Shown here one piece after another: positions 17,817 to 26,506 of a stretch of DNA of 64,000 nt (position 1 is the stretch's first letter; the number at the start of each line of letters is the position of its first letter). Source of the DNA: Nocardioides caldifontis (GTDB lineage: Bacteria; Actinomycetota; Actinomycetes; Propionibacteriales; Nocardioidaceae); contig NZ_ML701737.1 in assembly GCF_008087345.1 (NCBI RefSeq), positions 62,001-126,000 of the forward strand. The letters are read 5' to 3'. Below the pieces are notes generated by a model, which saw nothing but the letters and a program-made list of their open reading frames with translations, made no database searches and was not told where the DNA came from. The position numbers and the translations under genes are program-made.

Positions 17817-19476
17817 AGCCGAGCGGGTGGGCGCGCCCGTCCGTGCGGAACCTCTGCCGCAGCCCCAGCTCCTTCAGGATCGTCGGCAGGATGTCCACCG
17901 ACCGCAGCGGCGTGCGCGGGCTCGCCTTGCCCACACCGGCGCCGTAGAAGACGATCGGGATCCGCTGCACGGCCTCCTGGTGCCCGCCGTGGTCGCCGGC
18001 GACGCCGTAGCTCGCGCCGTCGCGCAGCAGCCCGATCACGTCGGGACCGTAGGCCGCCGCCTCGGTGTCGACCAGCTCCTGGCCGTGCTTGCGCCACCAG
18101 CTCCACTCGGCCTTGCTCCACTGCCGCCGCGGCGCGTTCCACCGCAGGACGTAGTGCCGGCCGTCGCGGTAGTACGTCGCCCGGACGCCGCGCAACGTCG
18201 CCATCACGTCGGCGGCCTGCTTCTTGCGACGCGTGGTGCCCCGCTCCAGCCAGGTGCGGATGGCGCTGTCCTGCATGCTCGCCTCGACGTTGCCGCCGGT
18301 GCCGTTGATCAGCCGGCGGATCTGCTTCTGCGGGTCGAGGTACTCCTCGTCGGAGTCGGCGCCGTAGTACCAGTTGTAGTTCCCGCGGTCGGGCCCGTCC
18401 TCGCCGTAGTGGTGCTCGGAGGTCTGCTGGCCGTGGTCCGTGGTGAGCACGACGAGGGTCTCGTCGAGCAGCCCGTCGCGACGCAGCTTCCGGATGACCC
18501 GGCCCACCTGCTGGTCGGCGAGCTTCGCCGCCGCGGCCATGTGGGTGAACGCCGCACCGCCCGGGTAGGGGCGCCGGTCGTTGAGGCCGCCCCACATGTG
18601 GCCGGCCTTGTCGATGCCGCTGTAGGTCAGGAGCAGCCCGCTCCAGTCCTCGCGGTTCATCACCTTGAACGCCGCGTCGGTCACCCACACGTCACCACCG
18701 AGGTGCTCCGGGTCGCGGCCCGGCATGTCCCGGGCGCCGGCCAGCGGGTACATCCACGCCGGTGACGTGTCGGCGGTCCCGTAGTCCAGGTCGGAGTCGC
18801 CGTCGACGTAGAAGCGGCCGCACTCGGGCGCCGCGATGTACGCCGGGACGCCCACCCCGGTCGGTCCGCGCCAGCTGGCCTCGCCGTCGCTGTCGCAGTC
18901 GAACTCTCGACCGCCGAAGGTGAGCCGGATGTCCGAGCCCGGGCCGCCCATCGTCCAGACCGCGTAGTTCTTCTGGCCGATCGTGGCCACCGTCGACCCC
19001 TTGCGAAGCCGGTGCAGGTAGTCGGCGAGCTTGGGGTAGCCGCGGTGCTCGACGAGGGCGTCGAAGCCCTCCTGGCCGAGCGATCCGGTGACGTGCAGCT
19101 GCCCGCGCGGACCGAGCACCCCTGCGGCGTCGCGGTACCACTCGTCGGACCAGCCGAGGTTCTTCGGCAGCTGGCCGCTGGTCATCACGCCGTGGCTGAT
19201 GACGGTCTCGGAAGCCATGTGGCCCAGGTAGGCGTTGGGGAAGCTGGTCCCCCCGCGCATGAGCCGCTTCACGTGCTTCATCCCGAAGGCGTCGATGAAC
19301 TCGGGGCGGAGCTGGTCCAGCACGATGAAGACCACGCGCTGCGCCTCGTCGTCCGGCTTCTCCGCGGCGCGGGCCTGCGGACCGACCCGGGCGGGCGCGG
19401 CCAGGACGGCCGCGGCGAGCGCCAGCCCGAGGACGGCGGCGATTAGGAACCGGGACGCGCGTGCGGCGTGGCTCAT
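17815..19476 (-). CDS. Secreted alkaline phosphatase superfamily protein (nucleotide pyrophosphatase/phosphodiesterase-like)
   Basis: A 553-residue exported protein. The N-terminus has basic residues, the hydrophobic stretch FLIAAVLGLALAAAVLAAP and Ala-rich sites that fit a Sec signal peptide. Metal and nucleophile motifs of the superfamily are visible: RVVFIVLDQLRPEF (first Asp), MASETVISHGVMTSG (Thr or Ser nucleophile region), LLTYSGIDKAGHMWG, VVLTTDHGQ and AGDHGGHQEAVQRIP. The family hydrolyses phosphoesters outside the cell. The substrate is unknown, and no link with its neighbours is evident. Confidence 0.85.
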   Translation of the reverse strand: MSHAARASRFLIAAVLGLALAAAVLAAPARVGPQARAAEKPDDEAQRVVFIVLDQLRPEFIDAFGMKHVKRLMRGGTSFPNAYLGHMASETVISHGVMTSGQLPKNLGWSDEWYRDAAGVLGPRGQLHVTGSLGQEGFDALVEHRGYPKLADYLHRLRKGSTVATIGQKNYAVWTMGGPGSDIRLTFGGREFDCDSDGEASWRGPTGVGVPAYIAAPECGRFYVDGDSDLDYGTADTSPAWMYPLAGARDMPGRDPEHLGGDVWVTDAAFKVMNREDWSGLLLTYSGIDKAGHMWGGLNDRRPYPGGAAFTHMAAAAKLADQQVGRVIRKLRRDGLLDETLVVLTTDHGQQTSEHHYGEDGPDRGNYNWYYGADSDEEYLDPQKQIRRLINGTGGNVEASMQDSAIRTWLERGTTRRKKQAADVMATLRGVRATYYRDGRHYVLRWNAPRRQWSKAEWSWWRKHGQELVDTEAAAYGPDVIGLLRDGASYGVAGDHGGHQEAVQRIPIVFYGAGVGKASPRTPLRSVDILPTILKELGLRQRFRTDGRAHPLG

Positions 19477-19489
19477 GTCCGGACGCTAG

Positions 19490-19532
19490 GGACCACCGGG
19501 GCCGCCCGACAAGAGGGCGGCCCCGGTGGTCC
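19490..19532 (-). terminator. Strong hairpin downstream of the APC permease gene
   Basis: Two perfectly complementary 18-nt arms (19490-19507 and 19515-19532, starting GGACCACCGGGGCC) enclose a 7-nt loop. It lies 41 nt past the APC permease stop and 13 nt before the phosphatase start, both on the minus strand, so it should end the permease transcript. Confidence 0.85.
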
Positions 19533-19573
19533 AGTGCGCGTGCGGCCGGCTCGGGGGCGAACCGGCGGCCGAC

Positions 19574-21115
19574 TCAGGTGACCAGGTCGGCCACCGCGTC
19601 CGAGTTCTCGTTGCGACGCCGCAGCAGGTGCACCAGCGTGCCGAGCGCGAAGGTGAGGAACGGCGAGATCACGAGGAACCAGCCGAGGGCCGAGAGCCCC
19701 CACGACTGGGTCGTCGGGTCGACGCCCTCCGCGGTGGTGCCGGCGAGGAGCCCGAACTTCGAGGCCAACAGGTAGGAGCCGACCGCCAGGCCGATGATCG
19801 ACAGCACCGGGGCGATCATCGTGTTCCAGACCCGCGTGTCGGAGCGCTCGCGGCGGAAGTACACGATCACCGCGATCGACACCAGGATCTCGACCAGCAC
19901 GATGGCGAGCACGGCGAGGCCGCTGAACCAGGAGAACATGTGCAGCACCGGGTCGCGGTCGGTGACCACGAAGAGCAGGATCACGATCAGCGTGAGCATC
20001 GAGGTGGTGATCGCGCCCATGCCGGGAGCCCCGCGGCCGTTGACCTTGTCGAGCGCCGAGGGGAGCACGCCCGCGCGGCCCATCGAGAAGAAGTACCGAG
20101 CGGCGCTGTTCTGGAAGGCCAGCAGCCCGGCGAAGAGGCTGGAGAGGACCAGCCAGCTCATCAGGGTGCCGAGCCAGCTGCCGACGTACTCGTCGGCGAC
20201 CGCGAACAGCACGGCGGCCGGGTCGGCGAGCGGGGCGCCGTCGACCGTGGAGAGCTCGACGACGCGGTCGATGACCTGGCCGCTGCCCAGCGCGCTCACC
20301 ATCGCGAAGGCGGTGACCGCGAAGAGCAGCGCGATCAGCCCGACGGCGATGTAGGTCGCGATCGGCACGCTGCGCTTGGGGTCGCGGGTCTCCTCGCCGT
20401 AGATCGCGGTCGCCTCGAAGCCGATGTACGACGCGAACGCGAACGCGAGGGCGATGCCGGCCGAGCCCGCGAAGCCACCCTCGAAGATGTTGCCCGGCGA
20501 GAACGAGGCGCCGAGGTCGAGCCCGTCGGGGCCGCCGCCCTGGAAGATCACCGCGAGCGCGACGAGGAACAGCGACGCGACCTCGAGAATCATCAGGGTG
20601 CCGAGCACCTTCGCGCCGATGTCGACGCTGATGATCGAGAGCCCCAGTGTGAGCGCCCAGGCGATCAGGACCCAGACCCACCAGGCCCAGTCGATCCCGA
20701 GCTCGGCGTTCATCTGGCCGGCCATCACCGCACCGAAGAAGCCGAAGACCGCGAGCTGGATCGTGAGGTAGGCCAGTAGCGAGACGAACGCGGAGCCGAC
20801 GCCCGGCGCGATGCCGAGACCGCGGCCGACGTAGGCGAAGAAGGCGCCGGTGTTGGTCACCCGGTGGCTCATCGCGGAGTAGCCGACGCTGAAGACCAGC
20901 AGGGTGAGACCGACGGCGAGGTAGGCGCCTGGTGCGGCGGCGCCGTTGCCGAGGACGATGGCGATCGGCACCGCCCCGGTCATGCCGACCAGCGGTGCGG
21001 CCGCGGCCACCACGAAGAAGACGATCCCGGCGATCCCGAGCCGGTTCTTCGCGAGCTGCGGCTCGTCAGCGGGCGGGGCAGCGAGGTGCTGCTCCGGCTT
21101 GTGGACATGGCTCAT
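19574..21115 (-). CDS. APC family amino acid/amine permease
   Basis: A 513-residue membrane protein with about 12 predicted helices, starting at ATG 21115 behind GGGAGG at 8 nt. It has the APC opening LGIAGIVFFVVAAAAPLVGMTGAVP and the conserved helix pair around AFAFASYIGFEATAIYGEETRDPKRSVP. The family imports amino acids and amines by proton symport. It is divergent from the aldehyde dehydrogenase operon, and two CGTTNGGNNCCNNACGAT boxes lie between the starts. It is therefore a probable uptake system for the substrate of the MarR-linked pathway, perhaps an amine given the glutamine synthetase-like ligase in the same set. Confidence 0.9.
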   Translation of the reverse strand: MSHVHKPEQHLAAPPADEPQLAKNRLGIAGIVFFVVAAAAPLVGMTGAVPIAIVLGNGAAAPGAYLAVGLTLLVFSVGYSAMSHRVTNTGAFFAYVGRGLGIAPGVGSAFVSLLAYLTIQLAVFGFFGAVMAGQMNAELGIDWAWWVWVLIAWALTLGLSIISVDIGAKVLGTLMILEVASLFLVALAVIFQGGGPDGLDLGASFSPGNIFEGGFAGSAGIALAFAFASYIGFEATAIYGEETRDPKRSVPIATYIAVGLIALLFAVTAFAMVSALGSGQVIDRVVELSTVDGAPLADPAAVLFAVADEYVGSWLGTLMSWLVLSSLFAGLLAFQNSAARYFFSMGRAGVLPSALDKVNGRGAPGMGAITTSMLTLIVILLFVVTDRDPVLHMFSWFSGLAVLAIVLVEILVSIAVIVYFRRERSDTRVWNTMIAPVLSIIGLAVGSYLLASKFGLLAGTTAEGVDPTTQSWGLSALGWFLVISPFLTFALGTLVHLLRRRNENSDAVADLVT

Positions 21116-21189
21116 GCGGTGTGCCTCCCGGCGTGAGGAGGGCCGGCCGCGCCCGGGATACCCCACGTGTCCCAGGTCACAGGGCAGGC

Positions 21190-21207
21190 CGTTTGGATCC
21201 GTACGAT
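21190..21207. promoter_or_regulatory. MarR-type operator box A
   Basis: CGTTTGGATCCGTACGAT is an imperfect palindrome matching the five-site consensus CGTTNGGNNCCNNACGAT. It lies 75 nt upstream of the APC permease start. It includes TACGAT, which fits a -10 hexamer for rightward transcription toward the aldehyde dehydrogenase gene. Confidence 0.75.
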
Positions 21208-21293
21208 AGGGCTACGACGCTCCCGCTGCCAAGACCCGGGTGCTCGGCGCGCCTCTCGCCCGGACGGTTGACCGGGCGCGGCCCCGGCTCATA

Positions 21294-21311
21294 CGTTTGG
21301 ACCCTAACGAT
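21294..21311. promoter_or_regulatory. MarR-type operator box B
   Basis: CGTTTGGACCCTAACGAT is the second copy in this divergent region, 104 nt from box A. It ends directly before the CCGGAGG ribosome binding site of the aldehyde dehydrogenase gene, so bound protein would sit on the 5' leader or start region. Confidence 0.75.
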
Positions 21312-21326
21312 CTCCGGAGGACGCCC

Positions 21327-22835
21327 ATGCCGCTCGACGAACAGCTCCCGACGCACACCGAGGTCGAGGGCGTCCGGATCGACGTACGGCACTGGATCGG
21401 GGGCCGCCGGGTCGCCGGCGCCTCGACCTTCGCCGACATCTCCCCCATCGACGAGACCGAGATCGCCCAGGTCCACGCCGGCACCGCGACCGAGGTCGAC
21501 GCCGCCGTCGCCGCCGCGCGCGAGGCGTTCCCGGCCTGGGCCGCGATGCCGGTCGCCGAGCGCTCCGCGATCCTGCGCCGCGTCGCCGAGGGCGTCGAGG
21601 CCCGCGTGGAGGAGCTGGCCCGGGTCGAGACCCGCGACAACGGGTCGCTGCTGCGCAGCCACCGGCGCGGGGTGATGCCGCGGGTGGCGATGAACTTCCG
21701 GTTCTTCGCCGACTACGCCGAGCAGCTCGCCCACCCCGACATGGAGGTCCGCGGCCACCGCGAGCGGATCAGCTACGACCCCGCCGGGGTCGTCGCGATC
21801 ATCACGCCCTGGAACGCCCCGCTGATGCTGGCCACCTGGCGCATCGGCCCGGCGCTCGCCGCAGGGAACACCGTCGTGCTCAAGCCGCCGGAGTGGGCGC
21901 CGCTGACCGCGAGCCTGCTGGCCGACATCATGGCCGAGGCAGGCGTCCCCGACGGCGTCTTCAACGTCGTGCAGGGCACCGGCACCGAGGCCGGCGCACC
22001 CCTGTCGGCACACCCGGGGATCAACCGGCTGTCGTTCACCGGCTCCGTCCCCACCGCCGGCCGGGTGGCCGCCGCGGCGGCGCCGAACATCGTGCCGCTG
22101 TCGTTCGAGCTCGGCGGGAAGTCGCCGCTGGTGGTCTTCGAGGACTGCGACCTCGACCTCGCGGTGAACCTGACCGTCGAGCAGTTCGACAACGCCGGGC
22201 AGGTCTGCCTCGGCGCCTTCCGAGTGCTGGTGGCCGACTCGATCGCCGCGGAGTTCACCGAACGGGTGCTCGAGAAGGCGAAGCAGGTCGTCCAGGGCGA
22301 CCCGCGCGACGAGGCGACCGACATCAGCGCGCTGGTCTCCCGGGTGCACTTCGACCGGGTCCGCGGCTTCGTCGAGCGGGCCATCGAGGGCGGCGCCCGG
22401 CCGATCCTGGGCGGCGGCCCCAACGAGGAGCTCGGCGGGCTGTTCTTCCGGCCGACGATCCTGGTCGACGCCAAGCCCGGCAGCGAGATCCTCACCGAGG
22501 AGGTCTTCGGCCCGGTGCTGACGATCCAGACCTTCTCCGACGAGGAGGAGGCCGTCGCGATGGCCAACGACACCCGCTTCGGCCTCGCCGCCACCCTGGT
22601 CACCGGCGACCCCGACCGCGCGGAGCGCGTGTCGGCCCGGCTCAACGCCGGCACCGTGTGGGTGAACTGCTTCTTCGTCCGCGACCTCGGCGCCCCCTTC
22701 GGCGGCAACGGCCGCTCGGGGATCGGCCGCGAGGGCGGGATCTGGTCGTTCGACTTCTACACCGACGTCAAGAACACGGTCTTCGCACCCGCGGGGTGGA
22801 CCGTGGCTGGTTCCGAGGAGGGCTCAGATGGGTGA
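21327..22835 (+). CDS. Aldehyde dehydrogenase, 5-carboxymethyl-2-hydroxymuconate semialdehyde dehydrogenase-like
   Basis: A 502-residue NAD(P)-dependent aldehyde dehydrogenase from ATG 21327, with CCGGAGG at a 6-nt distance. The active-site Glu is E261 (SFELGGKSP) and the nucleophile is C294 (FDNAGQVCLG). The segment IITPWNAPLMLATWRIGPAL is the cofactor-side motif. It overlaps the ring-cleavage dioxygenase gene by 8 nt and is followed by a fumarylacetoacetase-family gene. This order fits the homoprotocatechuate meta-cleavage pathway, where the enzyme oxidises 5-carboxymethyl-2-hydroxymuconate semialdehyde (HpaE/HpcC role). The family alone does not prove that substrate. Confidence 0.87.
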   Translation: MPLDEQLPTHTEVEGVRIDVRHWIGGRRVAGASTFADISPIDETEIAQVHAGTATEVDAAVAAAREAFPAWAAMPVAERSAILRRVAEGVEARVEELARVETRDNGSLLRSHRRGVMPRVAMNFRFFADYAEQLAHPDMEVRGHRERISYDPAGVVAIITPWNAPLMLATWRIGPALAAGNTVVLKPPEWAPLTASLLADIMAEAGVPDGVFNVVQGTGTEAGAPLSAHPGINRLSFTGSVPTAGRVAAAAAPNIVPLSFELGGKSPLVVFEDCDLDLAVNLTVEQFDNAGQVCLGAFRVLVADSIAAEFTERVLEKAKQVVQGDPRDEATDISALVSRVHFDRVRGFVERAIEGGARPILGGGPNEELGGLFFRPTILVDAKPGSEILTEEVFGPVLTIQTFSDEEEAVAMANDTRFGLAATLVTGDPDRAERVSARLNAGTVWVNCFFVRDLGAPFGGNGRSGIGREGGIWSFDFYTDVKNTVFAPAGWTVAGSEEGSDG

Positions 22836-23781
22836 GGTGGTGGGCGCGGGGCTGCTCGCGCACGTGCCGACGATCGTGCTGCCGGAGGAGGTCCGCCGGG
22901 AGCTGAACAACGGCGAGGACAGCACCCTCGTCGAGGGGCTGCACCGGCTGCGGCGCGATGTCTTCGACATCCTCGACTACGACACCGTGGTCGTCCTCGA
23001 CTCCCACTGGGCCACCACGGTCGAGTTCGTGGTGACCGCGCAGGACCGGCGCAGCGGGCTGTTCACCTCCGAGGAGCTCCCGCGAGGGATGTGCCGCCGC
23101 CCGTACGACTTCCCGGGCGACCCGGAGCTGGCGCACCTGATCGCGTCCAAGGGCCCGGAGCACTGCACCTGGATCACCGCGATCGACGACCACTCGCTGC
23201 CGATCTTCTACGCCACCACGAACCTGTGGGAGTTCCTCGGCCAGGGGCTTCCCGACAAGCGGTGGATCTCGATCGGCGTCTGCCAGACCGCGGACATGGA
23301 GGACAACCTCCGGCTCGGCCGGGCGCTGGGGCAGGCGATCGCCGAGTCGGACCGCAAGGTGCTGCTGATCGCGTCCGGCGCCATGTCGCACACCTTCTGG
23401 CCGCTGCGCGAGCTGCGCAAGCACGAGGCCGCCGGCAAGGAGCACATCTTCACCCCCGAGGCGTACGCCGCGGACATGGAGCGGCTCGAGTGGTTCGCCA
23501 AGGGCGACCACGCACGGGTGCTGGAGACGATGGGCGAGTTCTACCGGTTCAGGCCCGAGGCCCGGTTCGGCCACTACCTGATGATGATCGGCGCGCTTGG
23601 CGAGGGCGACTGCACGGCCCAGGGGCGGCTCTACAGCGAGTACGAGAATTCCATCGGAACCGGCCAGGTGCACGTCTGGTTCGACCGCCCCAGCGACGGG
23701 TTCCCCCCGGCCCGGCAGACGCCGCCGGACCCGGACTACCTCGCCCAGGTGGGCGCGCCCGACGTCCCCGCCGCCGGCTGA
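22828..23781 (+). CDS. Class III extradiol dioxygenase, 3,4-dihydroxyphenylacetate 2,3-dioxygenase-like
   Basis: A 317-residue LigB-fold enzyme. It begins MGEVVGAGLLAHVPTIVLPEE with a metal-ligand His at residue 12. VVVLDSHWATTVEFVV gives the second His, and the catalytic-base region is in IASGAMSHTFWPLRE. The whole-length pattern, including ISIGVCQTADMEDNLRLGRALGQAI, resembles 3,4-dihydroxyphenylacetate (homoprotocatechuate) 2,3-dioxygenases. The iron enzyme opens the ring next to the diol. The 8-nt overlap with the aldehyde dehydrogenase supports coupled expression and the pathway order HpaE-HpaD-HpaG. Confidence 0.87.
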   Translation: MGEVVGAGLLAHVPTIVLPEEVRRELNNGEDSTLVEGLHRLRRDVFDILDYDTVVVLDSHWATTVEFVVTAQDRRSGLFTSEELPRGMCRRPYDFPGDPELAHLIASKGPEHCTWITAIDDHSLPIFYATTNLWEFLGQGLPDKRWISIGVCQTADMEDNLRLGRALGQAIAESDRKVLLIASGAMSHTFWPLRELRKHEAAGKEHIFTPEAYAADMERLEWFAKGDHARVLETMGEFYRFRPEARFGHYLMMIGALGEGDCTAQGRLYSEYENSIGTGQVHVWFDRPSDGFPPARQTPPDPDYLAQVGAPDVPAAG

Positions 23782-23791
23782 CCGTGCTCGA

Positions 23792-23845
23792 GGCTGGTCG
23801 AGCCTGTCGACACCACCGTGGCTGGTTGAGCCTGTCGAAACCACC
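23792..23845. repeat. Two copies of the GAGCCTGTCGAAACC-type repeat
   Basis: Two direct copies of a 26-nt unit (23792-23817 and 23820-23845) share the core GAGCCTGTCGAMACCACC. They fill most of the 85-nt gap between the dioxygenase and the FAH-family gene. The same core, in reverse orientation, occurs at about 44989-45003 inside the end of the Mo-subunit gene. I know this sequence type as a common intergenic repeat of actinobacteria; its role is not known to me. Confidence 0.75.
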
Positions 23846-23866
23846 CCGCTGACAAGAAAGAGATCC

Positions 23867-24721
23867 ATGAGAGAGACCCGTCGCATCCTCCTGGACGGCA
23901 ACGCCGTCGACGTCGTACGACGCGGGGAGGTGCTCGTGGCCGGGGACGGCCGCGAGGTCGCGATCGCCGACGCGCTCCACCTGCCGCCGGTGACGCCGTC
24001 GAAGATCGTCTGCGTGCACCTGAACTACATCAGCCGGGTGAAGGAGCTCCAGACGAAGCTGCCGCCCGCGCCGACGTACTTCCACAAGCCGGTCTCCGCC
24101 CTCAACGCACACGACTCCGCGGTCGTGCGCCCCGAGGGGTGCAAGTGGCTCAACTACGAGGGCGAGATCGCGATCGTCATCGGACGGACCGCGCGCAACA
24201 TCTCCCCCGACGAGGCCGGGGACTTCATCCGCGGCTTCACCGTCGCCAACGACTACGGGCTGCACGACTTCCGCGACACCGACTCCGGGTCGATGCTCCG
24301 CGTGAAGGGCGCCGACACGCTCTGCCCGGTCGGCCCGGGCGTCGTCGAGGGGTGGGACTTCCGCGGCAAGCAGATCCGCACCCTGGTCAACGGCGAGGTC
24401 AAGCAGGACGGCAACACCGACGAGATGCAGTGGGACATGCACTACCTCGTCGCCGACATCGCCCGCACCATCACCCTCCAGCCGGGCGACCTGCTGCTGT
24501 CGGGGACGCCGGCGATCTCGCGGACCGTGTACCCCGGTGATGTCGTCGAGGTCGAGGTCGAGGGGCTCGGCACGCTGCGGAACCACATCGTGTCCGGCCC
24601 GACCCCGATCCGCACCGACGTGGGCGCCCAGCCGACCGAGTCCGAGGAGGTCCTCTCGACCGCCCAGGGCGGCGACTGGGAGTTCCGCGGGATCCGCAAG
24701 CCGAAGCCCGCCGGGAGCTGA
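23867..24721 (+). CDS. Fumarylacetoacetate hydrolase family protein, HpaG-like
   Basis: A 284-residue FAH-fold enzyme. SKIVCVHLNYISRVKE, PTYFHKPVSALNAHD and NYEGEIAIVIGRTARNI supply the metal-site Glu residues. HDFRDTDSGSMLRVKGADTLCPVGP and LSGTPAISRTVYPGDVVEVEVEGLG complete the fold. In the homoprotocatechuate pathway this family provides the decarboxylase/isomerase that acts on 5-carboxymethyl-2-oxo-hex-3-ene-dioate. AAGAAAGAG before ATG 23867 can serve as ribosome binding site. It is separated from the dioxygenase gene only by the two repeat copies, so it is probably in the same transcript. Confidence 0.87.
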   Translation: MRETRRILLDGNAVDVVRRGEVLVAGDGREVAIADALHLPPVTPSKIVCVHLNYISRVKELQTKLPPAPTYFHKPVSALNAHDSAVVRPEGCKWLNYEGEIAIVIGRTARNISPDEAGDFIRGFTVANDYGLHDFRDTDSGSMLRVKGADTLCPVGPGVVEGWDFRGKQIRTLVNGEVKQDGNTDEMQWDMHYLVADIARTITLQPGDLLLSGTPAISRTVYPGDVVEVEVEGLGTLRNHIVSGPTPIRTDVGAQPTESEEVLSTAQGGDWEFRGIRKPKPAGS

Positions 24722-24725
24722 CCTC

Positions 24726-25457
24726 GTGAGCAGCCGCCGTCCCCTCATCGCGCTGCCCTCGCGGTTCGCGGCGTCCACCTCGGCGCTGCGCTACGCCGCG
24801 GAGGTCAGCGCCCGTGAGCTCGTCGCCGCCGTCTACGCGGCCGGTGGCGAGCCTCTCCAGGTGCACCCCGACGGGTCGCTGGGCGACGACGAGGTCGCCG
24901 AGCGGCTGGCCTTCGCCGACGGGATCCTGCTGCCCGGCGGCGGCGACCTGTCCGGCCGCTGGTCGGGACAGGGGCACCACCCCTCGCTCTACGACGTCGA
25001 CGAGGAGCAGGACGCCTTCGACCTCGCGGTGGCCCGGGTGGCCCTCGAGCGCGGGATCCCCACGCTCGCGGTCTGCCGCGGGCTCCAGGTGGTCAACGTC
25101 GTGCGCGGCGGCACGCTGATCCAGGACATGGACTCCCACGACACCGAGATCGGCCACCACCGCCACCGGGTCCACCACGTCACCGTCGACCAGGGCACGG
25201 TGCTGTGCGACGTCGTCGGCGAGTCCGTCGAGGTCTCCTGCTACCACCACCAGGCGCTGGACGTGATCGGCGAGGAGCTGGTCGTGACCGCGCGGTCGGA
25301 GGAGGGCGTCGTCGAAGGCGTCGAGATGCCGTCCGCGCCTGGCTGGTTCCTCGGGGTGCAGTGGCACCCGGAGGACAACTGGCGGACGGTGCCCCAGCAG
25401 CGCGCCGTCTTCGAGGCGCTGGTCACCGCCGCGGCGGCCTCGGTGGCGGCCCGATGA
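24726..25457 (+). CDS. Gamma-glutamyl-GABA hydrolase-like class I glutamine amidotransferase (peptidase C26)
   Basis: A 243-residue PuuD-like protein from GTG 24726. The nucleophile Cys is C117 in TLAVCRGLQVVN, and the His-Glu pair is in VQWHPEDNW near the C-terminus. GILLPGGGDLSG is the oxyanion-side loop. Such enzymes release glutamate from gamma-glutamyl amides. Together with the glutamine synthetase-like ligase at 28.6 kb this suggests a gamma-glutamylated intermediate. Start and stop lie 4 nt after the FAH gene and in ATGA overlap with the LLM gene. Confidence 0.87.
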   Translation: MSSRRPLIALPSRFAASTSALRYAAEVSARELVAAVYAAGGEPLQVHPDGSLGDDEVAERLAFADGILLPGGGDLSGRWSGQGHHPSLYDVDEEQDAFDLAVARVALERGIPTLAVCRGLQVVNVVRGGTLIQDMDSHDTEIGHHRHRVHHVTVDQGTVLCDVVGESVEVSCYHHQALDVIGEELVVTARSEEGVVEGVEMPSAPGWFLGVQWHPEDNWRTVPQQRAVFEALVTAAAASVAAR

Positions 25458-26398
25458 GCAGCGAGGCCACCACTCCCCGGATGCTGCTGATCCTCAGCGA
25501 GAACTGGACGCTGACGGACGGCCGCTCGCTCGGCGACCTGGTCCGCTGGGCGCAGGAGGCGGAGGACGCCGGCTTCGACGCCGTGATGCTGAGCGAGCAC
25601 GTCGTCCTCGGCCCCGACGCCGGCGTCGACGGGGTGATGGCGAACCCGCGCGCCTACGCGATGCCGGGCAACCAGGACCCCGCCACTCCGTGGCCCTCCT
25701 CGCTGATGCTCCTCTCGGCGATCGCGGCCGCGACCTCACGGGTGCGGCTCGTCGCCAGCGCGGTGATCGCCCCGCTGCGCCACCCGCTCCTGCTCGCCCG
25801 CGAGCTCGGCACCCTCGACCTGCTCTCGCAGGGCCGGCTGGTCGTGCAGCCGAACGTCAGCTGGAGCCGCGACGAGTACGCCGCGCTCGGCGTCCCGTTC
25901 CACGAGCGGGGCCGGATCCTCGACGAGCAGCTGGAGATCCTCGACCTGGTCTGGCGCAGCTCCCCCGCGTCGTACGACGGGAAGTACTTCTCCTTCGCCG
26001 ACACCTACCTCGAGCCGAAGGCGTACCGCCCCGACGGGCCGCGACTGTGGTTCGGCGGCCAGCGCGCCTCGGGGCCGGTGCTGCGCCGGCTGGTGAGGTA
26101 CGGCCACGGGTTCCACCCGCTCGGCCGGCAGACCCCGGAGAGCCTCGCCGCCGTGCGGTCCGCGCTCGCCGACGCCGGCCGCTCGCTCGACGACCTCGAG
26201 ATGATCGGCGGCGTCCGCGCGGTCTTCCCCGACGACGACTCCTGCGCCGACCTCGGGCAGGCGATGGAGGCGATCCCCGAGCAGTGGGAGCAGGGGTTCC
26301 GGACGTTCTGCGTGAAGCCGTCGCAGTTCATCGACGACCAGGCGGAGATGGGCTCCTTCTGCCGCGAGGTCGTCCGCCGCGCCGCCACCCTCGTCTGA
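25454..26398 (+). CDS. LLM class flavin-dependent oxidoreductase
   Basis: A 314-residue luciferase-like TIM-barrel protein. DAGFDAVMLSEHVVLGPDAGVDG, SRVRLVASAVIAPLRHPLLLARELGTLDLLSQGRL and RPDGPRLWFGGQRASG are typical. The family includes FMN-dependent monooxygenases and F420-dependent enzymes, and the cofactor cannot be decided here. It is the last gene of the MarR-box B operon (ALDH, dioxygenase, FAH, C26, LLM). A hydroxylation or oxidation step in the same pathway is the likely job. Confidence 0.85.
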   Translation: MSSEATTPRMLLILSENWTLTDGRSLGDLVRWAQEAEDAGFDAVMLSEHVVLGPDAGVDGVMANPRAYAMPGNQDPATPWPSSLMLLSAIAAATSRVRLVASAVIAPLRHPLLLARELGTLDLLSQGRLVVQPNVSWSRDEYAALGVPFHERGRILDEQLEILDLVWRSSPASYDGKYFSFADTYLEPKAYRPDGPRLWFGGQRASGPVLRRLVRYGHGFHPLGRQTPESLAAVRSALADAGRSLDDLEMIGGVRAVFPDDDSCADLGQAMEAIPEQWEQGFRTFCVKPSQFIDDQAEMGSFCREVVRRAATLV

Positions 26399-26400
26399 CC

Positions 26401-26506
26401 CGACCCGTCGCGTCTTCACCCCGCAACCCCGCCGAGCCGTCGCATCTTCACGCCGGAACCGGCCCGAGCCGTCGCATCTCACGCCGGAACCGGCCCGAGC
26501 CGGCGC
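26401..26506. repeat. Direct repeats, 32-nt unit, left flank of the mug-like gene
   Basis: Units at 26401-26432, 26433-26464 and 26465-26495 plus a partial unit share the core CGAGCCGTCGCATCTTCAC (the first has CGACCCGTCGCGTCTTCAC, the third lacks one T). The last partial unit runs into the stop codon of the DNA glycosylase gene. Inverted copies of the core lie on the other side of that gene at 27089-27108 and 27121-27140. Confidence 0.85.

Noticed and set aside
26401-26506. Short regularly spaced repeats as a possible CRISPR array
   Set aside because: The 32-nt units are contiguous and similar over their whole length, so there are no unique spacers. Inverted copies exist on the other side of the gene, and no cas gene is present.
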